Of a DNA stretch of 8,568 bases, positions 1 to 6,342 are shown in pieces (the stretch's first letter is position 1; each line of letters begins with the position of its first letter). The stretch covers positions 38,278 to 46,845 of the forward strand of contig JAMCRS010000033.1 of the NCBI GenBank assembly GCA_023380675.1, written 5' to 3'. This DNA comes from Chloroflexota bacterium (lineage in GTDB: Bacteria > Chloroflexota > Anaerolineae > UBA4142). The translations under genes and the position numbers were made by a program. The notes under the pieces were generated by a model that ran no database searches, was not told where the DNA came from, and saw only the letters and a list, made by a program, of their open reading frames with translations.

Positions 1-1
1 T

Positions 2-604
2 CTTTCGACTACCGTGCGCGAGAGCGGCATGGACGTAGACGGCATGGATCTCGTTCTTCTGACCGGGCGGACTTTTGCGCACAATTCCAATTTTGGCGCC
101 TTGGCCCTTTTGGCTCTCGATGCGTTGCAACCCACCGGTATCTTTACCCTGGCGGTGGATGTGCTCGGTCTAACGCAGGCTTTCGGCGCCCTCGCGCCGC
201 TGAATGCGGCGGCCGCGGCCGGCGCCCTCGAGCGTGACGGTTTCTTGACGCTGGGTACGGTGATCGCCCCGACGACCAGCCTCCGCGAAGGCCAATTGGC
301 CATGCGCGTGCACATCGAGGGTCTGGACGCAGGAACCTTGAACCTCGATGTGCAGCAGGGATCGCTCGAGTTGGTTCCGCTACCCGCGGGTCGGAAAGCG
401 TCGATAGAAATACGAGCGTCTCAGGGAGTGCGCCTGGGCGGCCGTCGCCCGGGCTACTTTAAGGCTCAGGTGGAAGGCGGCACGCTGGGATTGATCATCG
501 ACGCACGTGGACGCCCCATCCAATTGCCGGCGGACGCGGACAAGCGGCGAGCCCAACTGCAAAAGTGGTCCTGGGACATTGGCGGCGAGGTCGGGAATGC
601 CTAG
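2..604 (+). CDS. MutL-like (glutamate mutase-associated) protein, C-terminal part, 5'-truncated by window edge
   Basis: The frame is open to the left edge, so this is the last ~200 residues of a longer protein; the internal GTG at 14 is not taken as the start. The visible part has a Gly/Ala-rich stretch (LLTGRTFAHNSNFGALALLALD), then DALQPTGIFTLAVDV, LERDGFLTLGTVIAP, and a beta-rich tail with LELVPLPAGRKASIEIR and GLIIDARGRPIQLPAD. This resembles, from memory, the C-terminal half of long Chloroflexota proteins annotated as MutL/glutamate mutase L, an actin/Hsp70-like ATPase fold associated with B12-dependent mutases. No ATPase motif can be checked because the N-terminus lies outside the window. 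The stop overlaps the next gene by 8 nt, which points to translational coupling. The reading frame is certain; the family call is moderate. Confidence 0.6.
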   Translation, partial: LSTTVRESGMDVDGMDLVLLTGRTFAHNSNFGALALLALDALQPTGIFTLAVDVLGLTQAFGALAPLNAAAAAGALERDGFLTLGTVIAPTTSLREGQLAMRVHIEGLDAGTLNLDVQQGSLELVPLPAGRKASIEIRASQGVRLGGRRPGYFKAQVEGGTLGLIIDARGRPIQLPADADKRRAQLQKWSWDIGGEVGNA

Positions 605-1676
605 GATCCCGATCGTGAGTCAGGCCCGCGTGCTGCCCCTCGCCCGAATTCGGCGCGAGCGGATGACCGAGTCGCGTTGCCAAGTGCTGGTCGCCATGGG
701 GGCGCGCATCGGCGCTTTGGACGTCGTCACCCGCGCGGAGACGGGAGGACGTTTGCGCCCGGTTCCCCTGGCGCGCTACTTGCGAGTGTCCGAGTCGTCT
801 CTATCAAAGTACGTGCTCAAGAGTCCAGGTGACACGTTGGTCGCACGTGAAATAATTGCGTCCAAGTCCGAATTGTTCGGGACTTTGCGCAGAATCTATC
901 GTGCGCCCGGCGCGGGTCGTGTGAGCGCGCTTTTCGGATCGTGGCTAGCTTTGGATTTGATGGATTCGCCGGCCGAACTCAAGGCGCTTTATCGTGGGAC
1001 TGTCGTCAACGTCGTGCCGCATCTCGGCGTCGAGATCGAGGCGGTTGGCGCCATCGTGCAGGGGGTGTGGGGCGGCGGCGGAGAGGGCTATGGTGTTCTC
1101 AAGAGCATCGTCGATTCCCCAGGTGCAGTCCTGACCGGTGACAAGATCGACGTAGTTTCCCGGGGTGCTATTCTGATCGCCGGCGCCGGCGTGACCGAGG
1201 AAGCCGTTCGGCGCGCAGCGCAGGAGAGGGTGGCCGGACTGATCGTCGGCGGGCTGGCGCCCGACCTCAGGTCCCTGGTCGCCGAGCTGGCGGTGCCGAC
1301 ATTGGTGACAGATGCCCTGGGCGAATGCCCTATGTCGAAGCAGATTTTTGAGCTGCTGGTCTCGCACAATGGCGACGAAACGTCCATCAGCACTTCGTCG
1401 CTCCGCCGCAGTGCCCTACGGCCCGAAGTGTTCATTCCGGTGATGGTCACGGGCGGGAGCGCGAACGCGTCGGCTCCGCCCACTCTGGCTGCCGACGTCG
1501 GCGCACGCGTGCGTATCGTCGCCGGACCCGGGGCGGGGAACATTGGCAAGATAGCGGATGTGCCCGCACAGCCGCGTTTGATGGAAAGCGGAATTACCGC
1601 GTGGGGCGCGGAAGTGATCATGCCGGCGGACAGCCGCGTATTCCTCCCTTGGGAAAACCTGGAACTTGTCGACTGA
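597..1676 (+). CDS. Conserved protein with barrel-sandwich-like N-terminus and KOW-like C-terminal motif
   Basis: This is a 359-aa protein of unknown function. I chose ATG 597 because GAGG at 587-590 sits 6 nt upstream and because the start overlaps the end of the MutL-like gene; a longer version from 507 lacks that support and would overlap by ~100 nt. Residues ~28-120 alternate short beta segments with glycines (VLVAMGARIGALDVV, VLKSPGDTLVAREII, YRAPGAGRVSALFG), as in biotinyl/lipoyl or RnfC-type barrel-sandwich folds. Residues ~150-170 hold a glycine-rich GVWGGGGEGYGVL segment. Residues 301-322 (VGARVRIVAGPGAGNIGKI) look like a KOW-type beta motif. There is no signal peptide or membrane helix. 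I recall similar proteins beside MutL-like genes in Chloroflexota, so a shared role with that ATPase is plausible, but no function is established. Confidence 0.72.
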   Translation: MPRIPIVSQARVLPLARIRRERMTESRCQVLVAMGARIGALDVVTRAETGGRLRPVPLARYLRVSESSLSKYVLKSPGDTLVAREIIASKSELFGTLRRIYRAPGAGRVSALFGSWLALDLMDSPAELKALYRGTVVNVVPHLGVEIEAVGAIVQGVWGGGGEGYGVLKSIVDSPGAVLTGDKIDVVSRGAILIAGAGVTEEAVRRAAQERVAGLIVGGLAPDLRSLVAELAVPTLVTDALGECPMSKQIFELLVSHNGDETSISTSSLRRSALRPEVFIPVMVTGGSANASAPPTLAADVGARVRIVAGPGAGNIGKIADVPAQPRLMESGITAWGAEVIMPADSRVFLPWENLELVD

Positions 1677-1743
1677 TCTCAACCCCGTGCAAGCGGGATG
1701 ACATCGCAACGAGCGTTTCATATCGCAAGAAAGGAGACAGAAC

Positions 1744-2193
1744 ATGGCAGAGATCGCACCCGCCGGGGGTGGTCCCAACCGGTTGTTCCTGGTCATTGCC
1801 TTGGGACTGGTCGGTCTACTTCTCCTCGGCTTGATCGCCGTGGGCGGGATATTGCTTATCCCGAGAATCCTCCAGACGTCGGCCCCGCCGCCGACTCAGC
1901 GCATTGCAATAAGTACAGCCACCCGGGTGATTGCCGCGGCGGCCACCGAGGTGCCGACAGATACGGACACGCCGGAACCGAGTGCGACCTTCGTGGTGGT
2001 TACCACACCTGGTGCCGGCGAGACTCCCGGCGTGGCGGACACTCCAACCGCTACACCTACCACCGGCACGCCGACGGGAGGTACGTTGCCCCAATCCGGC
2101 ATGGGCGAAGACCTGCTGCTCTTGGCTGGTGGTATCGTGTTGGTTATGATCATTTTTGCCGCTCGGCGGGCACGCTCAACCGGTTCGGCCTAG
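1744..2193 (+). CDS. Small surface protein with N-terminal hydrophobic segment and C-terminal LPQSG sorting-type signal
   Basis: 149 aa from ATG 1744, with AAGGAG at 1731-1736 spaced 7 nt. Residues 13-39 form one long hydrophobic segment (signal anchor or uncleaved signal). Residues ~45-113 are a Pro/Thr/Ala-rich low-complexity linker with TATPTTGTPTGG-type repeats. LPQSG at 115-119 is followed by a second hydrophobic stretch (~123-140) and the basic tail RRAR. That tripartite end is the layout of sortase cell-wall sorting signals, with Ser in place of the usual Thr. No sortase gene is in view. If no sortase acts, the protein would be a two-helix membrane protein with an exposed P/T-rich loop. 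It lies 67 nt after the preceding gene and is probably co-transcribed with it. An overlapping 184-aa frame (1698-2252) was rejected. Confidence 0.78.
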   Translation: MAEIAPAGGGPNRLFLVIALGLVGLLLLGLIAVGGILLIPRILQTSAPPPTQRIAISTATRVIAAAATEVPTDTDTPEPSATFVVVTTPGAGETPGVADTPTATPTTGTPTGGTLPQSGMGEDLLLLAGGIVLVMIIFAARRARSTGSA

Positions 2194-2270
2194 TTGCGGC
2201 AGGGCGATCTCTGTTCTCCTTTCGGCCGTCAGGGCTCGGGCTTGACGACTGAATGCAACGCGGCATTGAC

Positions 2271-2299
2271 TTGACACGTGGGCGTCCGCGTGATATACT
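2271..2299 (+). promoter_or_regulatory. Sigma70-type promoter for the T-box leader and trpS
   Basis: A perfect -35 TTGACA (2271-2276), a 17-nt spacer and -10 TATACT (2294-2299), predicting a start near A2306. An overlapping TTGACT (2266-2271) sits just upstream. The location is right: everything needed for a complete T-box Stem I lies downstream, and the nearest upstream gene ends at 2193. Confidence 0.85.
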
Positions 2300-2309
2300 T
2301 GCGATAGTT

Positions 2310-2331
2310 CTGACGGCTCATCGGTCGTCAG
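2310..2331 (+). other. 5'-most leader hairpin before T-box Stem I
   Basis: CTGACGGC (2310-2317) pairs with GTCGTCAG (2324-2331): 8 bp including one G-U, with loop TCATCG. It starts about 4 nt after the predicted transcription start and lies outside the canonical Stem I. It may protect the 5' end, but its role is unknown. Confidence 0.5.
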
Positions 2332-2621
2332 GGTAAATGGAATGTAACAGAACGACGTCGATCCGGACGAGTACCCGCCGATCAAGGTATAGAGAGTCGC
2401 GTCCGTCGCCCTCAAGTTGGCGGCAAGCGGTGTAAGCGCGATACTGGCAGCGGCGGTGAATGGACCGGGGAGTCGCGGAGTGAAAGGCAGTCCGCTGCTG
2501 AGTATGTCCCGCCGGAGTCGCCCCCGTTACCGAGGCAGAGAGCATTAGTCCAAGAGCTGGAAATCGTCGCGGCGAGTAGCCGTTCAGACCTTGGAGGCGT
2601 GCTCGTCGAGTGAGGCTGGCC

Positions 2622-2657
2622 AAATCCCTATCGTTTCACGATGGGGATTTCTTTTTC
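2622..2657 (+). other. T-box Stem III hairpin followed by a U-rich run
   Basis: AAATCCCTATCG (2622-2633) pairs with CGATGGGGATTT (2639-2650) as 12 continuous base pairs with one G-U, loop TTTCA. The position before the T-box sequence fits Stem III. It is directly followed by CTTTTTC (2651-2657), so by form it also resembles an intrinsic terminator or pause site. Confidence 0.7.
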
Positions 2658-2683
2658 TCGTTGACGAATCGGCCGGTCTAACC

Positions 2684-2772
2684 AGGGTGGCACCGCGGGA
2701 CCCGCGTTCAGACGGACGCGTTTACCTCTCGCCCCTAACCGTAAGGCGGTTTTGTGGGCGCGGGGTTTTTTT
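2684..2772 (+). terminator. T-box antiterminator/terminator switch upstream of trpS
   Basis: Antiterminator: AGGG (2684-2687) pairs with CCCT (2733-2736), GCG (2695-2697) pairs with CGC (2730-2732), and UGGCACC forms the acceptor bulge. The competing terminator reuses 2730-2734 (CGCCC) with GGGCG (2756-2760) and contains an inner AACCG/CGGTT helix (2737-2741/2747-2751). A further option pairs CCCGCG (2701-2706) with CGCGGG (2759-2764). It ends in GGGG plus seven T (2766-2772). Which pairing dominates needs a folding calculation. Confidence 0.85.
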
Positions 2773-2795
2773 ATTGTGATCGAGTGGAGGTGTCT

Positions 2796-3803
2796 ATGGC
2801 AGGAAAAAAGAGAATTCTTACCGGCGATCGGCCAACCGGCCCGCTCCATCTGGGGCATTACGTCGGTACGCTGGCAAATCGCGTTCGACTGCAGGACGAA
2901 TACGAAGTGTTCCTGCTTGTCGCAGATTACCATGCATTGACCCGTCATGTCGAGCGGGACCACGTGGCCGCGACGCGCCAGTTTGCGCGTGATCTGGTCC
3001 TCGACTACCTTTCAGTTGGCATCGACCCGGACAAGACCACGATCTACGCGCAGTCTGACGTACCAACCGTTTGCGAGCTGCACCTTCTGTTTTCGATGTT
3101 GATCACGGTCCCGCGACTCGATCGGGTGCCGACTCTCAAAGAGGTCATGGACGCTGAAAACATCGAACAGGCAACTTACGGACTGCTCGGTTATCCGGTG
3201 CTTCAGGCAGCGGACATCCTGCACGTCCGTGCGCATCTGGTCCCGGTGGGGAGAGACCAGGCGTCTCATCTCGAGGTGACGCGCGAGATCGCGCGGCGCT
3301 TTAACTATCTCTATGGAGAGGTCTTTCCCGAGCCGGACACGTTGATTGGCGAGGTGCCGACTCTACTCGGCACAGACGGCAAAGCGAAAATGTCGAAATC
3401 GCTCGGGAACGCCATCATGCTTTCGGACGATGCAAAATCGGTCGAAGGCAAAGTGCGCGGGATGTATACCGATCCCACGCGGATCCGGGCGGACATTCCG
3501 GCAGACCCGGAGGGCAATCCGGTCTTTCAATATCACGATGCGTTCAACCCGAACAAGGCAGAGGTACAAGACCTCAAGGCGCGCTACCGTGCCGGCAAGG
3601 TCGGCGACGTCGAGGTGAAGAAGAAGCTGGCGGTCGCGCTGAACGATTTCCTCGCGCCGGTCCGCGAGCGTCGCGCGTACTACGCGGCGCGGCCGCAGCT
3701 GGTGGACGAAATCCTCGCGGCCGGGGCTTCCAAGGTCCGACCGATCTCTCAGGAAACGCTGACGGCGGCCCGCGAGGCGATGGGGCTGGGGAGAATCGCG
3801 TGA
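2796..3803 (+). CDS. trpS: Tryptophanyl-tRNA synthetase (class Ic)
   Basis: 335 aa, the normal length for bacterial TrpRS. It charges tRNA-Trp with tryptophan using ATP in the cytoplasm. ATG 2796 is chosen over an in-frame upstream start at 2754 because GGAGG (2786-2790) is 5 nt away and because 2754 lies inside the T-box terminator. The HIGH-type motif is PLHLGH at residues 16-21, within GDRPTGPLHLGHYVG. The KMSKS loop is at 198-202 in DGKAKMSKSLGN. The Rossmann core also shows IYAQSDVP, LGYPVLQAADIL and VPVGRDQASHLE, the last two being typical of TrpRS active-site segments. Expression should rise on tryptophan or charged-tRNA shortage through the T-box leader. trpB follows 211 nt downstream on the same strand with no obvious terminator between, so T-box read-through could reach it. 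Nothing looks damaged. Confidence 0.98.
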   Translation: MAGKKRILTGDRPTGPLHLGHYVGTLANRVRLQDEYEVFLLVADYHALTRHVERDHVAATRQFARDLVLDYLSVGIDPDKTTIYAQSDVPTVCELHLLFSMLITVPRLDRVPTLKEVMDAENIEQATYGLLGYPVLQAADILHVRAHLVPVGRDQASHLEVTREIARRFNYLYGEVFPEPDTLIGEVPTLLGTDGKAKMSKSLGNAIMLSDDAKSVEGKVRGMYTDPTRIRADIPADPEGNPVFQYHDAFNPNKAEVQDLKARYRAGKVGDVEVKKKLAVALNDFLAPVRERRAYYAARPQLVDEILAAGASKVRPISQETLTAAREAMGLGRIA

Positions 3804-4014
3804 GCCGTGTCCGGCCGTCCTCGCGCGAGCGTTTGGCTATTTCGGAGGACACCATGACCTGAAGAGGCAGCGAACGCAGCCGCGATACTGAGCCGATCTG
3901 CGATTGACCCGTACGCCCGCAGCCGCCTCAGGTGTCAAATGGCGTGACGCAGGAAAGATCGTTTCGATCGCACGAAACTCGATGGTGCCATCCCAACCCA
4001 AAGGAGATACCCTT
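3804..4014 (+). other. trpS-trpB intergenic region, no confident element
   Basis: 211 nt. I see no clear -35/-10 pair and no U-tract terminator, which favours trpS-trpB co-transcription without proving it. A short hairpin GATCG-TTT-CGATC (3957-3969) is present. The only clear signal is the trpB ribosome site AAGGAG (4001-4006). It could hide a leader element, but no riboswitch class I know matches it. Confidence 0.4.
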
Positions 4015-5388
4015 ATGGAACAGATCAAATTCTTGCTCGAAGAACGAGAGATGCCCACGGCGTGGTACAACGTGCAGATGGATTTCGACCGCCCACTTCC
4101 GCCGGTCATCAATCCGGGAACCAAGCAGCCTATCGGTCCCGAGGATCTTGCGCCGCTTTTCCCAATGGAGTTGATCCTGCAGGAAGTGGCGGCCGGACCG
4201 TACGCCAAGCGCTTTATCGATATTCCGGAAGAGGTGCAAGAGGCTTATCGTCTCTATCGTCCGACGCCGCTCATTCGCGCGCGGCGCCTGGAAAAGGCAC
4301 TGGGCACACCCGCTCAGATCTATTTCAAACATGAAGGCACCTCGCCGGTCGGCTCGCACAAGCCAAATACCGCTATCCCGCAAGTCTATTACAACAAAAA
4401 GCAGGGCACTCGTCGCATCACCACGGAGACGGGCGCCGGGCAGTGGGGGAGTGCGCTGGCGTTCGCATGCCATATCTTCGACATTCCATGCAAAGTGTAC
4501 ATGGTCAACATTTCTTACCAGCAAAAGCCGTACCGCCGCATTATGATGGAAACGTATGGCGCCGAAATCGTCGCGTCCCCTTCGATGGATACGAACGCGG
4601 GACGCAAGTTCCGCGCCATGGACGCCAATCATCCCGGTTCGCTTGGCCTTGCGATCAGCGAAGCGGTCGAAGATGCCATGACGCATCAGCCAGACACTAA
4701 ATATTCACTCGGTTCTGTGTTGAACCACGTGCTGCTTCACCAGACCGTAATCGGCGAAGAAGCGCTCAAGCAGATGGAGAAAGCCGGCGTTTACCCTGAC
4801 GTCGTGATCGGGTGCATCGGCGGCGGCTCGAATTTTGGTGGGATCGCATTGCCGTTCGTCCGTGAAAAGATCAAGAACGGAAAGAAGACCCGCATCGTCG
4901 CGGTAGAGCCTACCGCGGCGCCGTCGCTCACCAAAGGGGTCTACACATATGACTTTGGCGACACCGCACAGATGATCCCGCTGGTGAAGATGCACACGCT
5001 CGGCTCCTCCTTCATTCCGGCGCCGATCCACGCAGGCGGTCTGCGGTACCACGGAATGTCGCCCATCGTCTGCCGCCTCTACGACGACAAGGTGATCGAG
5101 GCGGTCGCGGTTGCCCAGAATGCCGTGTTCGAAGCGGGCGTCCAGTTCGCGCGCGCAGAGGGAATCATTCCGGCGCCCGAATCGTGCCACGCCATCCGCG
5201 TCGCGATCGACGAAGCGCTGCGGGCGAAAGCGGCCGGCGAGAAAAAGGTGATCTTGTTCAACCTGAGCGGACACGGCCACTTTGACATGGCAGGCTACCA
5301 GCAATATTTCAGGCACGAACTGCAAGACTATGAGTATCCGGCCGAAGAGGTGAAAAAGGCCGTAGCAGCTTTGCCACAGATCGCGTGA
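4015..5388 (+). CDS. trpB: Tryptophan synthase beta chain, TrpB2 class
   Basis: 457 aa, longer than classical TrpB1 (~400 aa) and in the range of TrpB2 proteins. ATG 4015 follows AAGGAG (4001-4006) by 8 nt; an in-frame extension from 3904 lacks a ribosome site. PLP fold type II: Schiff-base lysine K116 in GSHKPNTA (113-120), [12 protein letters not shown] (138-149), phosphate-binding loop [11 protein letters not shown] (266-276) and C-terminal LSGHGHFD (417-424). The N-terminal extension with [18 protein letters not shown] is the TrpB2 signature as I recall it. TrpB joins indole to a serine-derived aminoacrylate to give tryptophan. TrpB2 of Sulfolobus solfataricus was reported to use O-phospho-L-serine. 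No trpA or other trp biosynthetic gene is adjacent, so indole salvage is the natural reading. The next gene resembles a free serine kinase. The family call is firm; the substrate preference is inferred. Confidence 0.96.
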   Translation: MEQIKFLLEEREMPTAWYNVQMDFDRPLPPVINPGTKQPIGPEDLAPLFPMELILQEVAAGPYAKRFIDIPEEVQEAYRLYRPTPLIRARRLEKALGTPAQIYFKHEGTSPVGSHKPNTAIPQVYYNKKQGTRRITTETGAGQWGSALAFACHIFDIPCKVYMVNISYQQKPYRRIMMETYGAEIVASPSMDTNAGRKFRAMDANHPGSLGLAISEAVEDAMTHQPDTKYSLGSVLNHVLLHQTVIGEEALKQMEKAGVYPDVVIGCIGGGSNFGGIALPFVREKIKNGKKTRIVAVEPTAAPSLTKGVYTYDFGDTAQMIPLVKMHTLGSSFIPAPIHAGGLRYHGMSPIVCRLYDDKVIEAVAVAQNAVFEAGVQFARAEGIIPAPESCHAIRVAIDEALRAKAAGEKKVILFNLSGHGHFDMAGYQQYFRHELQDYEYPAEEVKKAVAALPQIA

Positions 5389-5393
5389 GGAGC

Positions 5394-5425
5394 GGAAAGG
5401 AGCACTCGATCGAGTGCTCCTTTCC
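5394..5425 (+). repeat. 32-nt perfect palindrome between trpB and the next promoter
   Basis: Left arm GGAAAGGAGCACTCGA (5394-5409) is followed directly by its exact reverse complement TCGAGTGCTCCTTTCC (5410-5425). It begins 6 nt after the trpB stop and ends 4 nt before the -35 box at 5430. As RNA it would form a stem of ~14 bp with a TCGA loop. No U-run follows, so it is a poor classical terminator. It may still act as a 3'-end hairpin for trpB mRNA, a bidirectional terminator, or a dyad operator for the downstream promoter. Confidence 0.9.
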
Positions 5426-5429
5426 AAGG

Positions 5430-5458
5430 TTGACTGCGCGTTTCCTTTAGTCTATAAT
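5430..5458 (+). promoter_or_regulatory. Near-consensus sigma70-type promoter of the SerK-like/PilZ/thymidylate synthase set
   Basis: -35 TTGACT (5430-5435), a 17-nt spacer and -10 TATAAT (5453-5458). Five of six and six of six positions match the consensus. The predicted start is ~5465, only ~10 nt before the GTG start codon at 5475, which gives a very short leader. Confidence 0.88.
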
Positions 5459-5474
5459 ACTCTTGGAGTTGGCG

Positions 5475-6305
5475 GTGAATGCAAAGGAGCTGACCCTGCG
5501 CATCGTCCGGCTCGACGATGTGCTGCTGCACGAGCAGATAGAGAAAAAGCGAGTCGAGCGCCTGGTTCAGCGGATCAGACAAGACCAGTTTCTGAAAAAC
5601 CCCCCCATCGTAACCGAATTCGGGAACAAGTACATATTGCTGGATGGCGCGACGCGCGTGACAGCGCTCCGCCAAATCGGCTGCTGTGATGTCGTCGTCC
5701 AGATCGTCGACTACGAAGGGCCCGGGATCAGCCTCGAGACCTGGAATCACATGCTGCTCGATCTGCCGGTCGACGAATTGTTCTCGTCGCTGCGGGTGAT
5801 CCCGAACCTGTCGGTAGAGCCGGCGAATGCGCCGGAAGCGGAAGCGGAACTCATGCGGCGCGAGAGCATCGGGACTCTGATGCTCAAGGACGGCCGGACA
5901 TTTAGCTTGCGCGTGCGCGGCCAGGCTCGGCTCGATCAACAGGCGCATTTGTTGAACGAGGTGGTCGCGGCGTACGACGGACGCGGCGAAATGTACCGCG
6001 TTGCGCGTACGGATGTCGAGGGTCTCGTGGCCGAGAACGGACGCTTGAGCGCGCTCGTGGTGTTCCCGCGCTATCGTCCAGACGAAATCCGGCAGCTTGC
6101 CTCCAATGGATCCAAGCTGCCGATGGGAGTCACGCGACACATCATCCCCGGCCGAGCCATGCGACTCAACATCCCGCTCGACCAGCTCTTCTGCGGCGAC
6201 TCGATCGAACGTAAGAACGTATGGCTGGACGAATGGATGACGTCCCGTTTGCGCGAGCGTCAGGTCCGCTATTACCAGGAACCCGTGTTTCTTTTTGACG
6301 AGTGA
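5475..6305 (+). CDS. ParB/Srx-fold protein, candidate free L-serine kinase (SerK/SbnI-like)
   Basis: 276 aa from GTG 5475, chosen because GGAG (5465-5468) lies 6 nt upstream; in-frame TTGs at 5463 and 5469 lie at or before the predicted transcript start. Residues ~9-80 form a ParB-like domain: RLDDVLLHEQIEKKRVERL, LKNPPIV (40-46) and DGATRVTALRQIG (57-69). SerK of Thermococcus and SbnI of Staphylococcus aureus use this fold to phosphorylate free serine to O-phospho-L-serine. The HE pair here puts Glu at residue 20; as I recall, SbnI's essential glutamate is also E20. The C-terminal GVTRHIIPGRAMRLNIPL (218-235) resembles the C-terminal part of SerK/SbnI proteins and is absent from chromosome-partition ParB. 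There is no HTH and no centromere-like repeat nearby. Alternatives are a DNA-binding or nuclease ParB-like protein or an SbnI-type haem-sensing regulator. The fold is fairly sure; the activity is inferred. Confidence 0.78.
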   Translation: MNAKELTLRIVRLDDVLLHEQIEKKRVERLVQRIRQDQFLKNPPIVTEFGNKYILLDGATRVTALRQIGCCDVVVQIVDYEGPGISLETWNHMLLDLPVDELFSSLRVIPNLSVEPANAPEAEAELMRRESIGTLMLKDGRTFSLRVRGQARLDQQAHLLNEVVAAYDGRGEMYRVARTDVEGLVAENGRLSALVVFPRYRPDEIRQLASNGSKLPMGVTRHIIPGRAMRLNIPLDQLFCGDSIERKNVWLDEWMTSRLRERQVRYYQEPVFLFDE

Positions 6306-6342
6306 CCGCGGCGTTGCTGCGGGCACGGAGAGGAGGGCTGCC

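Larger units (their letters stand above)
2306..2772 (+). promoter_or_regulatory. T-box riboswitch (tRNA-Trp sensing leader of trpS)
   Basis: Stem I folds by hand. The basal helix pairs TCCGG (2362-2366) with CCGGG (2465-2469). The specifier loop has AGTA (2370-2373) on the 5' side and TGAATGGA (2457-2464) on the 3' side, giving UGG at 2461-2463 followed by A. The next helix pairs CCGCCG (2375-2380) with CGGCGG (2451-2456). A distal part has GTAT/ATAC (2387-2390/2441-2444), an AGAGAG bulge from 2391, CGCG/CGCG (2398-2401/2437-2440) and an apical GGTG (2429-2432). The T-box AGGGTGGCACCGCG is at 2684-2697; its UGGC (2688-2691) is complementary to a tRNA 3' end GCCA, as expected for tRNA-Trp with a G discriminator. 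UGG plus a downstream trpS makes the specificity mutually consistent. In this family, uncharged tRNA stabilises the antiterminator. At ~470 nt the leader is longer than the usual 200-300 nt. Confidence 0.95.

Noticed and set aside
1698..2252. 184-aa + strand frame overlapping the LPQSG protein
   Set aside because: Its composition is low-complexity Arg/His/Gly with no motif, while the competing frame has a ribosome site, hydrophobic segments and a sorting signal.
2176..2963. Open frames on both strands in the T-box region
   Set aside because: The conserved T-box elements explain the sequence as structured RNA, and none of the frames has a convincing ribosome site or family.
3843..3862. Two-codon ATG-ACC-TGA minimal ORF behind a GGAGG
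   Set aside because: Too short to distinguish from chance; no attenuator structure beside it and no Trp codon.
3917..3970. Possible riboswitch upstream of trpB (a GTGACGCAGGAAA stretch recalls c-di-GMP-I or cobalamin elements)
   Set aside because: The defining core motifs of those classes are missing; the resemblance is only a few bases.
3904..4014. N-terminal extension of trpB to TTG 3904
   Set aside because: AAGGAG is placed for ATG 4015, and the extension has no TrpB-like sequence.
3928..5427. Two long - strand frames (252 and 240 aa) opposite trpB
   Set aside because: They lie wholly over a clear TrpB2 gene and show no family motifs.
5475..6305. Chromosome-partitioning ParB
   Set aside because: No HTH domain, no parA neighbour, no parS-like repeat, and the C-terminus fits the SerK/SbnI type better.
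5328..6326. 332-aa open frame on the - strand opposite the SerK-like gene
   Set aside because: The + strand frame has recognisable ParB-fold motifs, a promoter and a ribosome site; the - frame is an Arg/His/Asp-rich shadow typical of GC-rich DNA.
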